NCBI RefSeq assembly: GCF_003350405.1
Contig: NZ_QQAW01000006.1
Location: forward strand, 186,001-250,000
DNA length: 64,000 nucleotides
DNA from: Gluconacetobacter liquefaciens
GTDB taxonomy: Bacteria; Pseudomonadota; Alphaproteobacteria; Acetobacterales; Acetobacteraceae
Reading direction: 5' to 3'
The stretch's first letter is position 1. The number at the start of each line of letters is the position of its first letter. Below, piece after piece: positions 46,098-59,018 of this stretch. Under the pieces are notes generated by a model that worked only from the letters and a program-made list of their open reading frames with translations, was not told the origin of the DNA and searched no databases. The position numbers and the translations under genes were made by a program.

Positions 46098-47231
46098 TCA
46101 GCGTTTGAAACCGGGCGCCACGAACGGCAGCGCCGCCACGGTAGCCGGCAGGTAGCGCCCGCGCAGTTCGGCGAACAGGGGCGTGCCCGTCGCGGCGAAC
46201 GCCGTCTCCACGTAGCCCATGGCGGCCGGCCCGCCGAAAGTCGGGCCGAACGCGCCGGAGGTCACATGCCCGACCGGCTGCGTGCCCGCTTCGTCGGCGA
46301 ACAGCCGCGCCCCGCCCCGTACCGGCGCACGGCCCTCGACCGCGATGCCCACGCGGCGCCGGCTCACACCGCCCTCGATCTGGCCCAGAATGATGTCGGC
46401 ACCGGGGAATCCCCCTGCCCGCGCCCCGCTGGCACGGCGGCTTTTCTGGATCGACCATTCCAGCGCGCCCTCGACCGGCGTCGTCTCGCGGTCGATATCC
46501 GATCCATAGAGGCACAGCCCGGCTTCCAGCCGCAGGCTGTCGCGCGCACCGAGCCCTGCCGGCGCCACCTCGGGCTCGGCCAGCAGCGCCTCGGCCACCC
46601 GCACGGCACCATCGGCCGCCATGCCCAGTTCGAACCCGTCCTCGCCGGTATAGCCGGACCGCGATGCCACGCAGGGCACGCCCGCCACCTCGAACGCCGC
46701 CACATCCATGAAGCGCATGTCCGCCGACGCGGGCGCCAGACGCGCCAGCACGGCCCCGGCCTGCGGTCCCTGCAACGCGATCAGCGCCCGATCGGGCAGC
46801 GGCTCGACAATGCAATCCTCGCCCAGTGTGGCTGCGATATGCGCCAGATCCGCATCCTTGCAGGCCGCATTGACCACCAGGATCAGCGTATCACCCAGCC
46901 GCGAGACCATCAGGTCGTCAAGGATTCCGCCCTTGCCGTCGGTCAACTGCGTATAACGCTGGCGTCCCGTCTTCAGCGACAGGATATCGGCCGGCACCAG
47001 CCGCTCCAGCGCCAGCGCCGCGTCCTCGACCCGCCCCGAGCGCGCATGCAGATGCGCCTGCCCCATGTGCGACACGTCGAACAGCCCGGCGGCCGTGCGC
47101 GTGTGCTGGTGCTCGGCCATCACGCCGGCGCGGTACTGCACCGGCATCTCATAGCCCGCGAACGGCACCATGCGTCCACCCAGCGACAGATGCAGGTCAT
47201 AAAGCGGCGTGCGCAGCAGCGAATCGCTCAT
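46098..47231 (-). CDS. gcvT: Aminomethyltransferase, T protein
   Basis: A 377-residue folate-dependent enzyme releasing ammonia and forming methylene-THF. It begins LLRTPLYDLHLSLGGRMVPF with AGYEMPVQY, then GLFDVSHMGQ and SRSGYTGEDGFEL. The catalytic Asp lies in the LEAGLCLYGSDID region. The ATG at 47231 has GGAGGGCGG just upstream. First gene of the operon controlled by the glycine riboswitch. Confidence 0.95.
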   Translation of the reverse strand: MSDSLLRTPLYDLHLSLGGRMVPFAGYEMPVQYRAGVMAEHQHTRTAAGLFDVSHMGQAHLHARSGRVEDAALALERLVPADILSLKTGRQRYTQLTDGKGGILDDLMVSRLGDTLILVVNAACKDADLAHIAATLGEDCIVEPLPDRALIALQGPQAGAVLARLAPASADMRFMDVAAFEVAGVPCVASRSGYTGEDGFELGMAADGAVRVAEALLAEPEVAPAGLGARDSLRLEAGLCLYGSDIDRETTPVEGALEWSIQKSRRASGARAGGFPGADIILGQIEGGVSRRRVGIAVEGRAPVRGGARLFADEAGTQPVGHVTSGAFGPTFGGPAAMGYVETAFAATGTPLFAELRGRYLPATVAALPFVAPGFKR

Positions 47232-47360
47232 GCCGCCCTCCGGGCGCCGACAGCGCCAAGCACGAGGGACGGATCGCACCGATCCGAATATGAGAAAACA
47301 AGGAAAGACGGCCAACGTGACATGAACAGAGCCTCCTGAACCCACAACCGGATCCGAATG

Positions 47361-47512
47361 CCCCTTCTGTCGGTTTGCCTGAGATCGCTATCCCGTCGGC
47401 GGACGCGCGAGGCGCCTCTCTCCAGAAGTCGAAGCCGGGCGGTCCTTTGGCCTGAGAGTTTCCGGGGCGGTTGCTCCTTCGGCGCCGGCTCTCGCCAGTC
47501 TCTCCCGCGTCA
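47361..47512 (-). promoter_or_regulatory. Tandem glycine riboswitch upstream of gcvT
   Basis: On the minus strand the first aptamer shows GCGGGAGAGACTGG, GCCGAAGGAGCAA, AAACTCTCAGGCCAAAGGAC and CTGGAGAGAGG in order. A second, compact aptamer follows: GCCGACGGGATAGC, GATCTCAGGCAAAC, CGACAGAAGGGG. These are the conserved blocks of the gcvT element. The region ends about 130 bases before gcvT. Glycine binding normally turns on gcv expression. Confidence 0.88.
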
Positions 47513-47643
47513 GCATCCGGATGCTTCGCATATGTTGCGCAATCAAGTCAATCGTCCACACACCGCTACCGAGGGGTGGATCGAAAGCCCCCGCCGCCCT
47601 ACCCTTGCCCCCTGGACACAATACGACAAGGAGGCGCACGACC

Positions 47644-47949
47644 ATGGACGCCAGACCACTGACCATCCTCGCGGAATTCACGACAACCGACGAAAACCGC
47701 ACGAAATTTCTGGAACTCTGCGCCTATGACGCCGAACGCTCGGTCACGGACGAGCCCGGCTGCCACGCCTTCGACGTCCTGCTGCCCGAGGACGCACCGC
47801 ATACCGTCATCCTGCACGAGGTCTATACCGACCGCGCGGCCTTCGACAGCCACATGAAGACACCGCATTTCAAAATCTTCGACGACGCCGTGCGCGACCT
47901 GGGCATCCAGACGGTCGCGGTGCGCCTGCTGGCGACACACCGCGCCTGA
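47644..47949 (+). CDS. Antibiotic biosynthesis monooxygenase-family (YgiN-like) protein
   Basis: A 101-residue ferredoxin-like ABM domain: LTILAEFTTTDENRTKFLEL, EPGCHAFDVLLPEDAPHTVI and FDSHMKTPHFKIFDDAV with the usual His. Such proteins oxidise quinols or aromatic compounds without a cofactor. AAGGAGG lies 10 bases before the ATG at 47644. Divergent from gcvT; convergent with oxyR. Substrate unknown. Confidence 0.85.
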   Translation: MDARPLTILAEFTTTDENRTKFLELCAYDAERSVTDEPGCHAFDVLLPEDAPHTVILHEVYTDRAAFDSHMKTPHFKIFDDAVRDLGIQTVAVRLLATHRA

Positions 47950-48024
47950 CCGCTACCAGCCAGCCCTGTCCGGCCGTAACGAACCCGGCGGGATCGTCTG
48001 GTCGGCCGCGACATGGCGTAAGGC

Positions 48025-48057
48025 GCCGGGGCGGATTTTACCGCTCCGGCTTTTTTT
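48025..48057 (+). terminator. Intrinsic terminator of the ABM gene, overlapping the oxyR 3' end
   Basis: GCCGGGGCGG (48025-48034), loop ATTTTA, CCGCTCCGGC (48041-48050), then seven Ts. It is 75 bases after the monooxygenase stop and overlaps the last codons and stop of oxyR on the other strand. Confidence 0.8.
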
Positions 48058-48991
48058 GCGCCGGTCTTTTGGGGCCTGCACCCAATTCCCGGGCCAGTTG
48101 CGCGAAGAGCGGGGCGCGCGGGTCGGTGGCGCGCCACCACAGCCCGATGGTCCGGCCGATTTCGGGCGATGCGAACGGGATGGCGCGGGAAAAGCCGCGC
48201 GCCTCGGTGTCCGTATCCACCGCCAGCGCCGGCATGACGGCGATTCCCTCGCCGGCATCGACCATGTAGCGCAGCATTTCCACGCTGGTCGCGATCGGGC
48301 CGTCCAGATCGGGATGGAGCGGGACGGACGGATCGCACAGCGAGACGGTCTGGTCGCGCAGGCAATGGCCGGGATCGAGAAGCATCAGGTCCGCACTGTC
48401 GAGATCGGCGGACGACAGCACGGATTTCGTGGCCAGCGGGTGGGTCCGGGGGACCAGGACGCGAAACGGCTCGAAGAAAAGGACGGCGGTGGCGATGCCG
48501 GCATCCGGCGCGGGCATCGCCGCGATAACGATATCCAGCGTGTAATCGAGCAGGTGCCGCGTCAGGTCCGCCGTCCGGTCCTCGGTGAGGCGCAGCGCGA
48601 TGTCCGGATGAGCGGCGCGAATGTGCCGCAGCAGCGTGGGCATGTAATACGGCGCCAATGTCGGAATGATGCCCAGCGCCAGGGGGCCGGCCAGAGTGTG
48701 CCCGGTGCCGTGCGCCTGTTCCATCAGCACATGCGCATCGCGGACGATGCGTTCGACCAGGGGGATCAGGGCGGCGCCCCGCCGGGTCGGACGGGCGCCC
48801 CGGCGCCCGCGCTCGAAGAGCGTGCAGCCCAGCAGGGCCTCGACCTTGCGGATCTGCTCGCTGAGGCCGGGCTGGCTGACGCCGCAGACATGCGCAGCCC
48901 GCCCGAAATGGCCAGTGCGGCTGACCGCGAGGACATAATCGAGATCGCGCAACGTCAGGCCGGCAAGGGAGCGCGAAGGAGGCAGGGACAT
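48038..48991 (-). CDS. oxyR: Hydrogen peroxide-sensing LysR regulator OxyR
   Basis: 317 residues. The N-terminal winged helix has LAVSRTGHFGRAAHVCGVSQ and PGLSEQIRKVE. The redox pair is Cys210/Cys219 in LDPGHCLRDQTVSLC, with exactly the nine-residue spacing of E. coli Cys199/Cys208, so this is a true OxyR. The ATG at 48991 removes a seven-residue extension. It is divergent from the catalase gene across about 100 AT-rich bases, the classical arrangement for direct control. Confidence 0.94.
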   Translation of the reverse strand: MSLPPSRSLAGLTLRDLDYVLAVSRTGHFGRAAHVCGVSQPGLSEQIRKVEALLGCTLFERGRRGARPTRRGAALIPLVERIVRDAHVLMEQAHGTGHTLAGPLALGIIPTLAPYYMPTLLRHIRAAHPDIALRLTEDRTADLTRHLLDYTLDIVIAAMPAPDAGIATAVLFFEPFRVLVPRTHPLATKSVLSSADLDSADLMLLDPGHCLRDQTVSLCDPSVPLHPDLDGPIATSVEMLRYMVDAGEGIAVMPALAVDTDTEARGFSRAIPFASPEIGRTIGLWWRATDPRAPLFAQLARELGAGPKRPAQKKPER

Positions 48992-48993
48992 AC

Positions 48994-49046
48994 GATAGGA
49001 ATAGCCTATCAATTTTATAATGAGAATCGATTTTATCTATAAATCA
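48994..49046. promoter_or_regulatory. Probable OxyR-binding region between oxyR and katA
   Basis: A strongly AT-rich stretch in GC-rich DNA, with ATAGGAATAGCCTAT, then TTTTATAATGAG and ATTTTATCTAT at roughly helical spacing. These resemble the ATAG/CTAT half-sites of OxyR operators. The precise promoters are not assigned. Confidence 0.5.
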
Positions 49047-49092
49047 TGGAGCGGTAGGCATGGATCGTATTCTTTCCGAAGAGGAAAACGCC

Positions 49093-50547
49093 ATGTCCGA
49101 CCAGAGTATCCGCCCCGTCCTGACGACCAGCGCCGGCGCACCCGTCCCCGACAACCAGAACAGCAAGAGCGCCGGCCGGCACGGTCCGCTGCTGCTGGAA
49201 AACTATCAATTGCTGGAAAAGCTGGCCCACCAGAACCGCGAACGCATTCCCGAGCGGGTGGTGCATGCCAAAGGGTCCGGCGCGTATGGCAGCTTTACCG
49301 TCACCGGGGACGTCACACGCTATACGAATGCCGCGATCTTCGGCGAGATCGGCAGGACGACCGAGGTACTGGCCCGCTTTTCCACCGTTGCCGGCGAGCG
49401 GGGGGCCGCGGATGCCAAGCGGGACGTGCGTGGTTTCGCGCTGAAATTCTACACCAGCGAAGGCAACTGGGACCTGGTGGGGAACAACACGCCGGTCTTC
49501 TTCATTCGCGACCCGATGAAATTTCCCGATTTCATCCATACGCAGAAGCGTCATCCGCGTACCAACATGCGCTCTGCGACCGCGATGTGGGATTTCTGGT
49601 CCCTGAGCCCGGAAAGCCTGCATCAGGTCGCGATCCTGTTCTCGGACCGCGGATTACCGCGCGGGTATCGCTTCATGAACGGCTACGGCAGCCATACCTA
49701 TTCGTTCTGGAACGATGCGGGCGAACGGTTCTGGGTGAAGTTCCATTTCACGACCCGGCAGGGGCATCGCCACTGGACCAATGACGAGGCCGCCGGCATT
49801 GTCGGCCAGGATCGGGAAAGCGCGCAGCGCGACCTGTATGACGCCATCGAGGGTGGTGATTTCCCGCGCTGGACGCTGTCGGTCCAGATCATGGCGGAGG
49901 CCGATGCCGCGCGGCAATCCTTCGATCCGTTCGACCTGACCAAGGTCTGGCCGCACGCAGATTTCCCACTGGTCGAGGTGGGCGTCCTGGAGCTGAACCG
50001 AAGCCCGGCGCATTATTTCGCGGAAATCGAGCAGGCCTCGTTCTCGCCGTCCAATATCGTGCGCGGAATCGGCTATTCGCCCGACAAGGTCTTGCAGGCA
50101 CGCCTGTTCGCCTATGCCGACGCCCATCGCTATCGCGTCGGCACGCATTACGAAAGCCTGCCGGTCAACCAGCCGAAATGCCCGGTTCGTACCTATCATG
50201 CCGACGGGGCGATGCGTTTCGACGCGCCGCGCGGAACAGATGCGTATTACGAGCCAAACTCGTTCGGCGGACCGGTGGAAGACGCGCGGGCGAAGGAACC
50301 GCCACTGATGCTGGACGGAGCAGCGGGATATTACGACCATCGCACGGGCAATGACGATTACAGCCAGCCCGCCGCCCTGTTCCGCCTGTTCGACGATGCG
50401 CAGAAACAGCGTTTCTTCGCGAATATCGCCGCCGCGATGCAAGGTGTTCCGACCGATATCGTCGAACGCCAGTTGGGGCATTTCGCCAAGGCCGACCCGG
50501 CCTGGGCGGAGGGTGTGCGCCTAGCGTTGGAGCACACCGCCGGCTGA
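49093..50547 (+). CDS. katA: Catalase (monofunctional, small-subunit heme type)
   Basis: A 484-residue enzyme dismutating hydrogen peroxide. The distal His is in [15 protein letters not shown], with [13 protein letters not shown] and the Asn in the [20 protein letters not shown] region. The proximal heme Tyr lies in [14 protein letters not shown]. Length fits the small-subunit clade 3 type. The ATG at 49093 (MSDQSIRP) follows GAAGAGG; an earlier ATG at 49060 is possible. Under probable OxyR control. Confidence 0.95.
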   Translation: MSDQSIRPVLTTSAGAPVPDNQNSKSAGRHGPLLLENYQLLEKLAHQNRERIPERVVHAKGSGAYGSFTVTGDVTRYTNAAIFGEIGRTTEVLARFSTVAGERGAADAKRDVRGFALKFYTSEGNWDLVGNNTPVFFIRDPMKFPDFIHTQKRHPRTNMRSATAMWDFWSLSPESLHQVAILFSDRGLPRGYRFMNGYGSHTYSFWNDAGERFWVKFHFTTRQGHRHWTNDEAAGIVGQDRESAQRDLYDAIEGGDFPRWTLSVQIMAEADAARQSFDPFDLTKVWPHADFPLVEVGVLELNRSPAHYFAEIEQASFSPSNIVRGIGYSPDKVLQARLFAYADAHRYRVGTHYESLPVNQPKCPVRTYHADGAMRFDAPRGTDAYYEPNSFGGPVEDARAKEPPLMLDGAAGYYDHRTGNDDYSQPAALFRLFDDAQKQRFFANIAAAMQGVPTDIVERQLGHFAKADPAWAEGVRLALEHTAG

Positions 50548-50601
50548 TCTCCGAAGTCATTCCTGAATTTCGGAGTCAAGACACCATATTAGCCAGCGGT
50601 G

Positions 50602-50626
50602 GGGAGAGCCCGGGTCATGCTCTCCC
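50602..50626. terminator. Hairpin between convergent katA and speE
   Basis: GGGAGAGC (50602-50609) pairs with GCTCTCCC (50619-50626). A second small hairpin, CTCCGAA/TTCGGAG (50549-50575), begins right after the katA stop. Neither has a T-run. Confidence 0.4.
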
Positions 50627-50641
50627 TCCAGGCACCCGATA

Positions 50642-51511
50642 CTACTTCGACGCCGGCAGATGCCTGGCGATATAGGGCGGCAGGTTGAAGGCGCCGGTAT
50701 GGATCTCCGGCGTCCAGTAACCGGTCGTCCCCAGGATACCCGCCTGCTCGGCCCGCGCACGGATCGTCTCGACCGAATGCAGGGCCGGGTTGGTTCCCTT
50801 CGCCGCCACGCCCAGCGTCATGAAACCGCCGACATAGGTCGGCACCGCCGCCACATAGGCCGAGACATGCGGAAAGAACTGCGCCCGACGCAGGCTGGTC
50901 TCACGCAGTTCGTCCGCCTGCATGAACGGCACGCCGCACTGGTTCACGATAATGCCGTTGGGCGTCAGGATACGGGCGCAATGCTCGTAGAACGCATCGG
51001 TGAACAGCACCTCTCCCACCCCGATCGGATCGGTGCTGTCGACGATGATGACATCGACCGAGCCACTTTCCGCCTTGGCAACGTAGTCAATGCCGTCGCC
51101 CACGATCACGTCGGCACGCGGGTCGTTCCAGGCATCGCCGGCAATGCCCGGCAGGAACTGCTTGGAGAGTTCGATCACCGCACCGTCGATCTCGACCATC
51201 ACGGCGCGCTCGACACCACGATGCTGCAACACGCGGCGCAGCACGCCACCATCGCCGGCACCGATAATCAGCACGCTCTTCGCATCACCATGGGCCAGCA
51301 CCGGCACATGCGTCAGCATTTCCTGATAGACGAACTCGTCACCTTCGGTGATCTGGATCACCCCATCGAGCACGAGCACGCGACCATGCGTCTCGCTTTC
51401 GAAAACCACGATGTCCTGGAAGGGGCTTTTGGTACGGGCCAGTTCCTTGCGAACACGGAAACGCTGCTGCCAGCCGTCATAGAGTGTTTCGCCGATCCAT
51501 GCGTCGGTCAT
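50642..51511 (-). CDS. speE: Spermidine synthase
   Basis: A 289-residue aminopropyltransferase using decarboxylated AdoMet and putrescine. VLIIGAGDGGVLRRVLQH is the nucleotide loop. EIDGAVIELSKQFLP follows, and DSTDPIGVGEVLFT matches the active-site Asp segment. It begins with the usual WIGETLYDGWQQRF. It is downstream of speD, but an intrinsic terminator lies between them. Confidence 0.94.
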   Translation of the reverse strand: MTDAWIGETLYDGWQQRFRVRKELARTKSPFQDIVVFESETHGRVLVLDGVIQITEGDEFVYQEMLTHVPVLAHGDAKSVLIIGAGDGGVLRRVLQHRGVERAVMVEIDGAVIELSKQFLPGIAGDAWNDPRADVIVGDGIDYVAKAESGSVDVIIVDSTDPIGVGEVLFTDAFYEHCARILTPNGIIVNQCGVPFMQADELRETSLRRAQFFPHVSAYVAAVPTYVGGFMTLGVAAKGTNPALHSVETIRARAEQAGILGTTGYWTPEIHTGAFNLPPYIARHLPASK

Positions 51512-51545
51512 TGCCTGTGTCTCCCCGGCACGAAAATGGACACAT

Positions 51546-51570
51546 AAAAAAAGGCCGGACGAATCCGGCC
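51546..51570 (-). terminator. Intrinsic terminator/attenuator between speD and speE
   Basis: On the minus strand GGGCCGGA-TTCG-TCCGGCC followed by seven Ts. It is 69 bases after the speD stop and 35 before the speE ATG. It would cut most speD transcripts before speE, or act as an attenuator. Confidence 0.8.
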
Positions 51571-51638
51571 CTTAAACTCCTGTGCGGCCTGACGCCGCAC
51601 CGGACGGACGGGCACCGGCCAGGCCGGCACCCTCGCCA

Positions 51639-52100
51639 TCAGGCGACCCGGCCGCGACGCTGCTCGTCCACGACCACCCGGCCCGCCTGGAACAGGCGCT
51701 GCATCACCGGGATCGCCAGGTGCGGATCGCACGCGCCGCACATGAAGATGTCGACGGCAGCGAAATTCCGCTCCGGCCACGTGTGGATCGAAATGTGGCT
51801 CTCGGCCAGCACCACCACACCCGACACGCCACCATTGGGCGTGAAGTGATGGAAATGGCTGTGCAGGATCGTCGCCCCCGCCGTCACCGCCGCTTCGCAC
51901 AGCGTGCGGTCGATCTGTTCCGGATCATCGAGATTCCGGGCTTCCCAGAGGTCGACGAGAAGATGCGTCCCCGCAAACTTCATCCCGTCCCGCTCGACGA
52001 AATAATCCTTCCGATCCTCGTCAGACGAAGACGGAGCTGAAGACATCTGGATATTGCTCGGGAGTTCCGAGACCATCCCCAGCTGAGCAAGTGCGTTCAT
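51639..52100 (-). CDS. speD: S-adenosylmethionine decarboxylase proenzyme
   Basis: A 153-residue pyruvoyl enzyme of the small bacterial (class 1B) type. Autocleavage occurs before Ser101 in LAESHISIHTWPE, turning the Ser into pyruvate. FMCGACDPHLA holds the catalytic Cys, and the His lies in the HSHFHHFTPNGG region. The N-terminal 30 residues are Ser-rich and outside the usual domain. ATG at 52100, with a GTG one codon earlier. It supplies the aminopropyl donor to SpeE. Confidence 0.94.
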   Translation of the reverse strand: MNALAQLGMVSELPSNIQMSSAPSSSDEDRKDYFVERDGMKFAGTHLLVDLWEARNLDDPEQIDRTLCEAAVTAGATILHSHFHHFTPNGGVSGVVVLAESHISIHTWPERNFAAVDIFMCGACDPHLAIPVMQRLFQAGRVVVDEQRRGRVA

Positions 52101-52141
52101 CACGTACCCCCAAACCAGTAGACAGCCTGTTGGGCGGGATC

Positions 52142-52162
52142 GCCCCCTTGGGCCAAGGGGGC
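52142..52162 (-). promoter_or_regulatory. Hairpin in the speD leader
   Basis: A perfect 9-bp stem (GCCCCCTTG with CAAGGGGGC, three-base loop) lies about 40-60 bases before the speD ATG. A GGGCGATCCCGCCC motif follows it towards the gene. It may shape speD translation or stability; no named riboswitch is recognised. Confidence 0.35.
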
Positions 52163-52260
52163 CGCTGATAAGGCCTTCCCCCTGTCAACGCAAGAACTTT
52201 TGCCCCCCAGCCCCGTTTTTTTTCGCCCCTTTCACACAACCTTCTTTCTCGGGGCGAAAT

Positions 52261-55191
52261 TCAGGCTTTCGCGCGCCGCTTCCGCCCTTTGGACGGCGCC
52301 GGCAGAAGCGGTGCCAGAAAGCGCCCTGTATGGCTTTCCGCACAGGCCGCAATGTCCTCGGGCGTCCCCTCGGCCACGATCCGGCCGCCGCCGTCGCCAC
52401 CTTCCGGCCCCATGTCCAGCACCCAGTCCGCCGTCTTGATCACGTCCAGATTATGCTCGATCACCAGCACCGTATTGCCCTGGTCCACCAGGGCGTGCAG
52501 CACGTCCAGCAGCTTGCGCACATCCTCGGAATGCAGGCCCGTCGTCGGCTCGTCCAGGATATACAGGGTGCGCCCCGTGGCCCGCCGCGCCAGTTCCTTG
52601 GACAGTTTCACCCGCTGCGCCTCCCCGCCCGAAAGCGTGGTCGCCTGCTGGCCCAGCGCGACATAGCCCAGCCCGACCTGCTGCAGGATGGCCAGCCGGT
52701 CGCGGATACGCGGCACGGCGGAGAAATACGGCAGGGCCTCATCCACCGTCATCGCCAGCACGTCGGCAATCGACTTGCCACGGAACTTCACATCCAGCGT
52801 TTCGCGATTGTAGCGCGCGCCCTTGCAGGTATCGCAGGTCACGAACACATCGGGAAGGAAGTGCATCTCGATCTTCAGCACACCGTCGCCCTGGCAGGCC
52901 TCGCACCGCCCGCCCTTGACGTTGAACGAGAACCGGCCGGGCTTGTAGCCCCGCGCCTTGCTCTCCGGCAGTTCGGCGAACCAGTCGCGGATCGGCGTGA
53001 ACAGGTCGGTATAGGTCGCGGGGTTCGAACGCGGCGTACGCCCGATCGGCGACTGGTCGATGTCGATGATCTTGTCCAGCAGGTCCATGCCGACGATCCG
53101 GCGATAGGGCGCCGGATTCTGCCCCGACCCCATCAGGTGCCGCGACAGCGCCTTGTACAGCGTATCGATCACCAGCGTGGATTTGCCGCCACCGGATACC
53201 CCGGTCACGCAGGTAAAGGTGCCCAGCGGAAAGCGCGCGGTCACGTCATGCAGGTTGTTGCCGCTGGCCCCTTCCAGCACCAGCACCCGCTTGGGGTCCA
53301 CCGGCCGGCGCTTCTCCGGCACCGCGATCTGCTTCCGCCCGGACAGGTAATCGCCCGTCAGGCTGGCCGGGTTGGCCGCCACCTGCTCGGGCGTGCCGAT
53401 CGCCACCACATGGCCGCCATTGACACCCGCCCCCGGCCCCATGTCGATCAGCCAGTCGGCCGAGCGGATCGCATCCTCGTCATGCTCCACGACGATCAGC
53501 GTATTCCCCAGCCGCTTCAGCCGCTGCAACGTCCCCAGCAACCGCTCGTTGTCGCGCTGATGCAGCCCGATCGACGGCTCGTCCAGCACGTACAGCACGC
53601 CCGTCAGGCCCGACCCGATCTGGCTGGCCAGCCGGATGCGCTGGCTTTCCCCGCCCGACAGCGTGGCCGACCCGCGCGAGAGCGTCAGGTAATCCAGCCC
53701 CACATCGTCCAGAAACCGCAGCCGGTCCAGGATCTCGCGCAGGATGCGCCGCGCGATCTCGGCCCGCTGCGGCGTCAGCGTCGCCTCCACGGTGCCGAAC
53801 CATTCCAGCGCCCGGCGGATCGGCAGGTCGGACGCCTGGGCGATGGTGCAGTTCGCCACCCGCACCGACAGCGCCTCCGGCCGCAGCCGCGCGCCATGGC
53901 ACACATGGCACGGCTTGTCGGACTGGTAGCGCGACAGTTCCTCGCGCACCCACACGCTGTCGGTCTCGGCCATCCGTCGGCGCAGATTGGCCACCACGCC
54001 TTCGAACCGCTTGGTCAGGCTGTAGCTCTTGCGGCCGTCGCGGTACTGGAAGGTCACCTCGTCCTCGCCACCCTCCATGATCACGTCGCGCACGCCCGCC
54101 GGCAGGTCGCGCCACGGCGTGTCCATCTTCACCCCGTAATGGGCGGCCAGGCTTTCCAGCGTCTGCTGGTAATAGGGGCTCTGCGTGTTCCGCCACGGCG
54201 CAATGGCCCCGGCCGCCAGCGACAGCGATTCGTCCGGCACGATCAGGTGGGGGTCGAAGAAGGTCTCGGTCCCGATCCCGTCACAGGCCGGGCAGGCCCC
54301 CTGCGGCGCATTGAACGAGAACAGCCGGGGCTCGATCTCCTCCAGCGTAAAACCGCTGACCGGGCACGCGAACCGCGAGGAAAACACGACATGCGGCGGC
54401 ACCTCCGCCCCGTCGCGCACCACCTCCTCGGCATAGACCAGCCCGTCGGACAGCCCCAGCGCGGTCTCGAAACTGTCCGCCAGGCGGGACTCCACCCCCG
54501 GCCGCACCACCACCCGGTCCACCACCGCCTCGACCGTATGGCGCAGCTTGCGGTTCAGGTCAGGCACGTCGGCGATCTCGTACAGCTCGCCATCCACCTT
54601 CACGCGGGCAAAGCCCTTGCGCTGCAATTCCGCCAGTTCCTTGCGGCACTCGCCCTTGCGGTCGCGCACCACGGGCGCCAGCAGCATCAGCCGGGTCCCC
54701 TCGGGCATCGCCATCACCCGGTCGACCATCTGGCTGACCGTCTGCGCCTCGATCGGCAGCCCGGTGGCCGGCGAATACGGCACCCCCGCCCGCGCCCACA
54801 GCAGGCGCATGTAATCATGGATTTCGGTAATCGTGCCGACGGTCGAGCGCGGATTCTTCGAGGTCGTCTTCTGCTCGATGGAAATCGCGGGCGACAGGCC
54901 CTCGATCGCGTCCACATCGGGCTTGCCCATCAGCTCCAGAAACTGCCGCGCATAGGCCGACAGGCTCTCGACATAGCGCCGCTGCCCCTCGGCATAGATG
55001 GTATCGAACGCCAGCGACGACTTGCCGGAGCCCGACAGGCCCGTCACCACCGTCAGCGCATCGCGCGGAATCTCGACATCGACATTCTTCAGGTTGTGCG
55101 CCCGCGCGCCGCGCACCCGGATGGTCTGCGTCCCGTGCATCGGGGTCGATTCTGTCGGCGCGGCCGCAACCGGGCCGGATCGCTTCGCCAT
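52261..55191 (-). CDS. uvrA: UvrABC excinuclease subunit A
   Basis: A 976-residue damage-recognition ATPase of nucleotide excision repair. It has two ABC modules: Walker [17 protein letters not shown] and [17 protein letters not shown], with signatures [16 protein letters not shown] and [19 protein letters not shown]. The zinc modules include [10 protein letters not shown] and [19 protein letters not shown] with [12 protein letters not shown]. The start at 55191 (MAKRSG) has GGAG 11 bases upstream; ATGs at 55221 and 55233 are also in frame. It diverges from ssb, as in many proteobacteria. Confidence 0.94.
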   Translation of the reverse strand: MAKRSGPVAAAPTESTPMHGTQTIRVRGARAHNLKNVDVEIPRDALTVVTGLSGSGKSSLAFDTIYAEGQRRYVESLSAYARQFLELMGKPDVDAIEGLSPAISIEQKTTSKNPRSTVGTITEIHDYMRLLWARAGVPYSPATGLPIEAQTVSQMVDRVMAMPEGTRLMLLAPVVRDRKGECRKELAELQRKGFARVKVDGELYEIADVPDLNRKLRHTVEAVVDRVVVRPGVESRLADSFETALGLSDGLVYAEEVVRDGAEVPPHVVFSSRFACPVSGFTLEEIEPRLFSFNAPQGACPACDGIGTETFFDPHLIVPDESLSLAAGAIAPWRNTQSPYYQQTLESLAAHYGVKMDTPWRDLPAGVRDVIMEGGEDEVTFQYRDGRKSYSLTKRFEGVVANLRRRMAETDSVWVREELSRYQSDKPCHVCHGARLRPEALSVRVANCTIAQASDLPIRRALEWFGTVEATLTPQRAEIARRILREILDRLRFLDDVGLDYLTLSRGSATLSGGESQRIRLASQIGSGLTGVLYVLDEPSIGLHQRDNERLLGTLQRLKRLGNTLIVVEHDEDAIRSADWLIDMGPGAGVNGGHVVAIGTPEQVAANPASLTGDYLSGRKQIAVPEKRRPVDPKRVLVLEGASGNNLHDVTARFPLGTFTCVTGVSGGGKSTLVIDTLYKALSRHLMGSGQNPAPYRRIVGMDLLDKIIDIDQSPIGRTPRSNPATYTDLFTPIRDWFAELPESKARGYKPGRFSFNVKGGRCEACQGDGVLKIEMHFLPDVFVTCDTCKGARYNRETLDVKFRGKSIADVLAMTVDEALPYFSAVPRIRDRLAILQQVGLGYVALGQQATTLSGGEAQRVKLSKELARRATGRTLYILDEPTTGLHSEDVRKLLDVLHALVDQGNTVLVIEHNLDVIKTADWVLDMGPEGGDGGGRIVAEGTPEDIAACAESHTGRFLAPLLPAPSKGRKRRAKA

Positions 55192-55474
55192 GATGTCCGC
55201 ATCTCCGTTCTGCTCCGGCATGACGGAGCGCATCGTTCACACTCTGTTCTGCCGGATTCCACCGCCGCCGCCAAGATCCACCCCTCGGAAAAGACCGCCG
55301 CGCGGCGCCCCACCGGCTCGGGCGGCCCACATGCAGGTATCATCCGGCAGCCATCTGGGTTAGGATCGCGCGTGAGTCCCGTCCCCCAACCGCACCGGTC
55401 CGGGTGGACGGTTTTTTTTGATGGGGCGGCGCCCTGGTGCGCGGCCCCGGACCGGACAGCGGCAGGGCAGTACT

Positions 55475-56047
55475 ATGGCGGGTAGCGTCAACAAGGTCAT
55501 CCTCGTAGGCAATCTGGGGAAGGACCCGGAAGTCAGGAACAGCCAGAACGGCGCCAAGATCGTCTCGCTGACGCTGGCCACCAGCGACACCTGGAACGAC
55601 AAGGCATCGGGCGAACGGCGCGAGAAGACCGAGTGGCATCGCGTCGTCATCTTCAACGAGCGCATTGCCGACGTCGCCGAGCGTTTCCTGCGCAAGGGCC
55701 GCAAGGTCTACCTGGAAGGCTCGCTCCAGACCCGCAAATGGACCGACCAGTCCGGGCAGGAACGCTATACGACCGAAGTCGTCGTGGACCGTTTCCGCGG
55801 CGACTTGGTGCTGCTCGACAGCAACCGCGGCGGCGAGTCCGGCGATGATGCCGGCGGCGGCTACGGCGGTGGTGGCTATGGCGGCGGCGGCGGATACAGC
55901 GCGCCGACGGCTCCGCGCCAGATCGGCGGCGGACGCGGCAACGCGGGCGGCGGCAGCCATGGCGGCCCCGGCGCACCGGCGGGCGGTGGCGGCTGGGACG
56001 CCCCGCATGGCGGCGGCAGCGACCTGGACGACGAAATTCCGTTCTGA
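55475..56047 (+). CDS. ssb: Single-stranded DNA-binding protein
   Basis: 190 residues. The OB fold (about 1-110) starts [20 protein letters not shown] and includes [20 protein letters not shown] with [14 protein letters not shown] Gly-rich linker (about 122-180) leads to the acidic tip DLDDEIPF that recruits repair proteins. The ATG at 55475 is the normal start. Divergent from uvrA. Confidence 0.96.
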   Translation: MAGSVNKVILVGNLGKDPEVRNSQNGAKIVSLTLATSDTWNDKASGERREKTEWHRVVIFNERIADVAERFLRKGRKVYLEGSLQTRKWTDQSGQERYTTEVVVDRFRGDLVLLDSNRGGESGDDAGGGYGGGGYGGGGGYSAPTAPRQIGGGRGNAGGGSHGGPGAPAGGGGWDAPHGGGSDLDDEIPF

Positions 56048-56216
56048 GGCGGGCCTCTTCCCGGCTCAGGGCTCCCTGTCGGGACCTGTGCCGGGGCGCG
56101 GTTTTTCCCCGGCCGGCACTCTATGCTAGGGTGGCTCCACCCACCTGCGCCGGACCAGTTCCCGCCATCCGGCGCGCCCGGCGCAAGAGAGATGGCACTG
56201 ACATGACGGATATGCC

Positions 56217-59010
<2,794 letters not shown>

Positions 59011-59018
<8 letters not shown>

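Noticed and set aside
52330-55485. 1051-codon plus-strand open frame opposite uvrA
   Set aside because: A GC-driven shadow of uvrA with no domain content.
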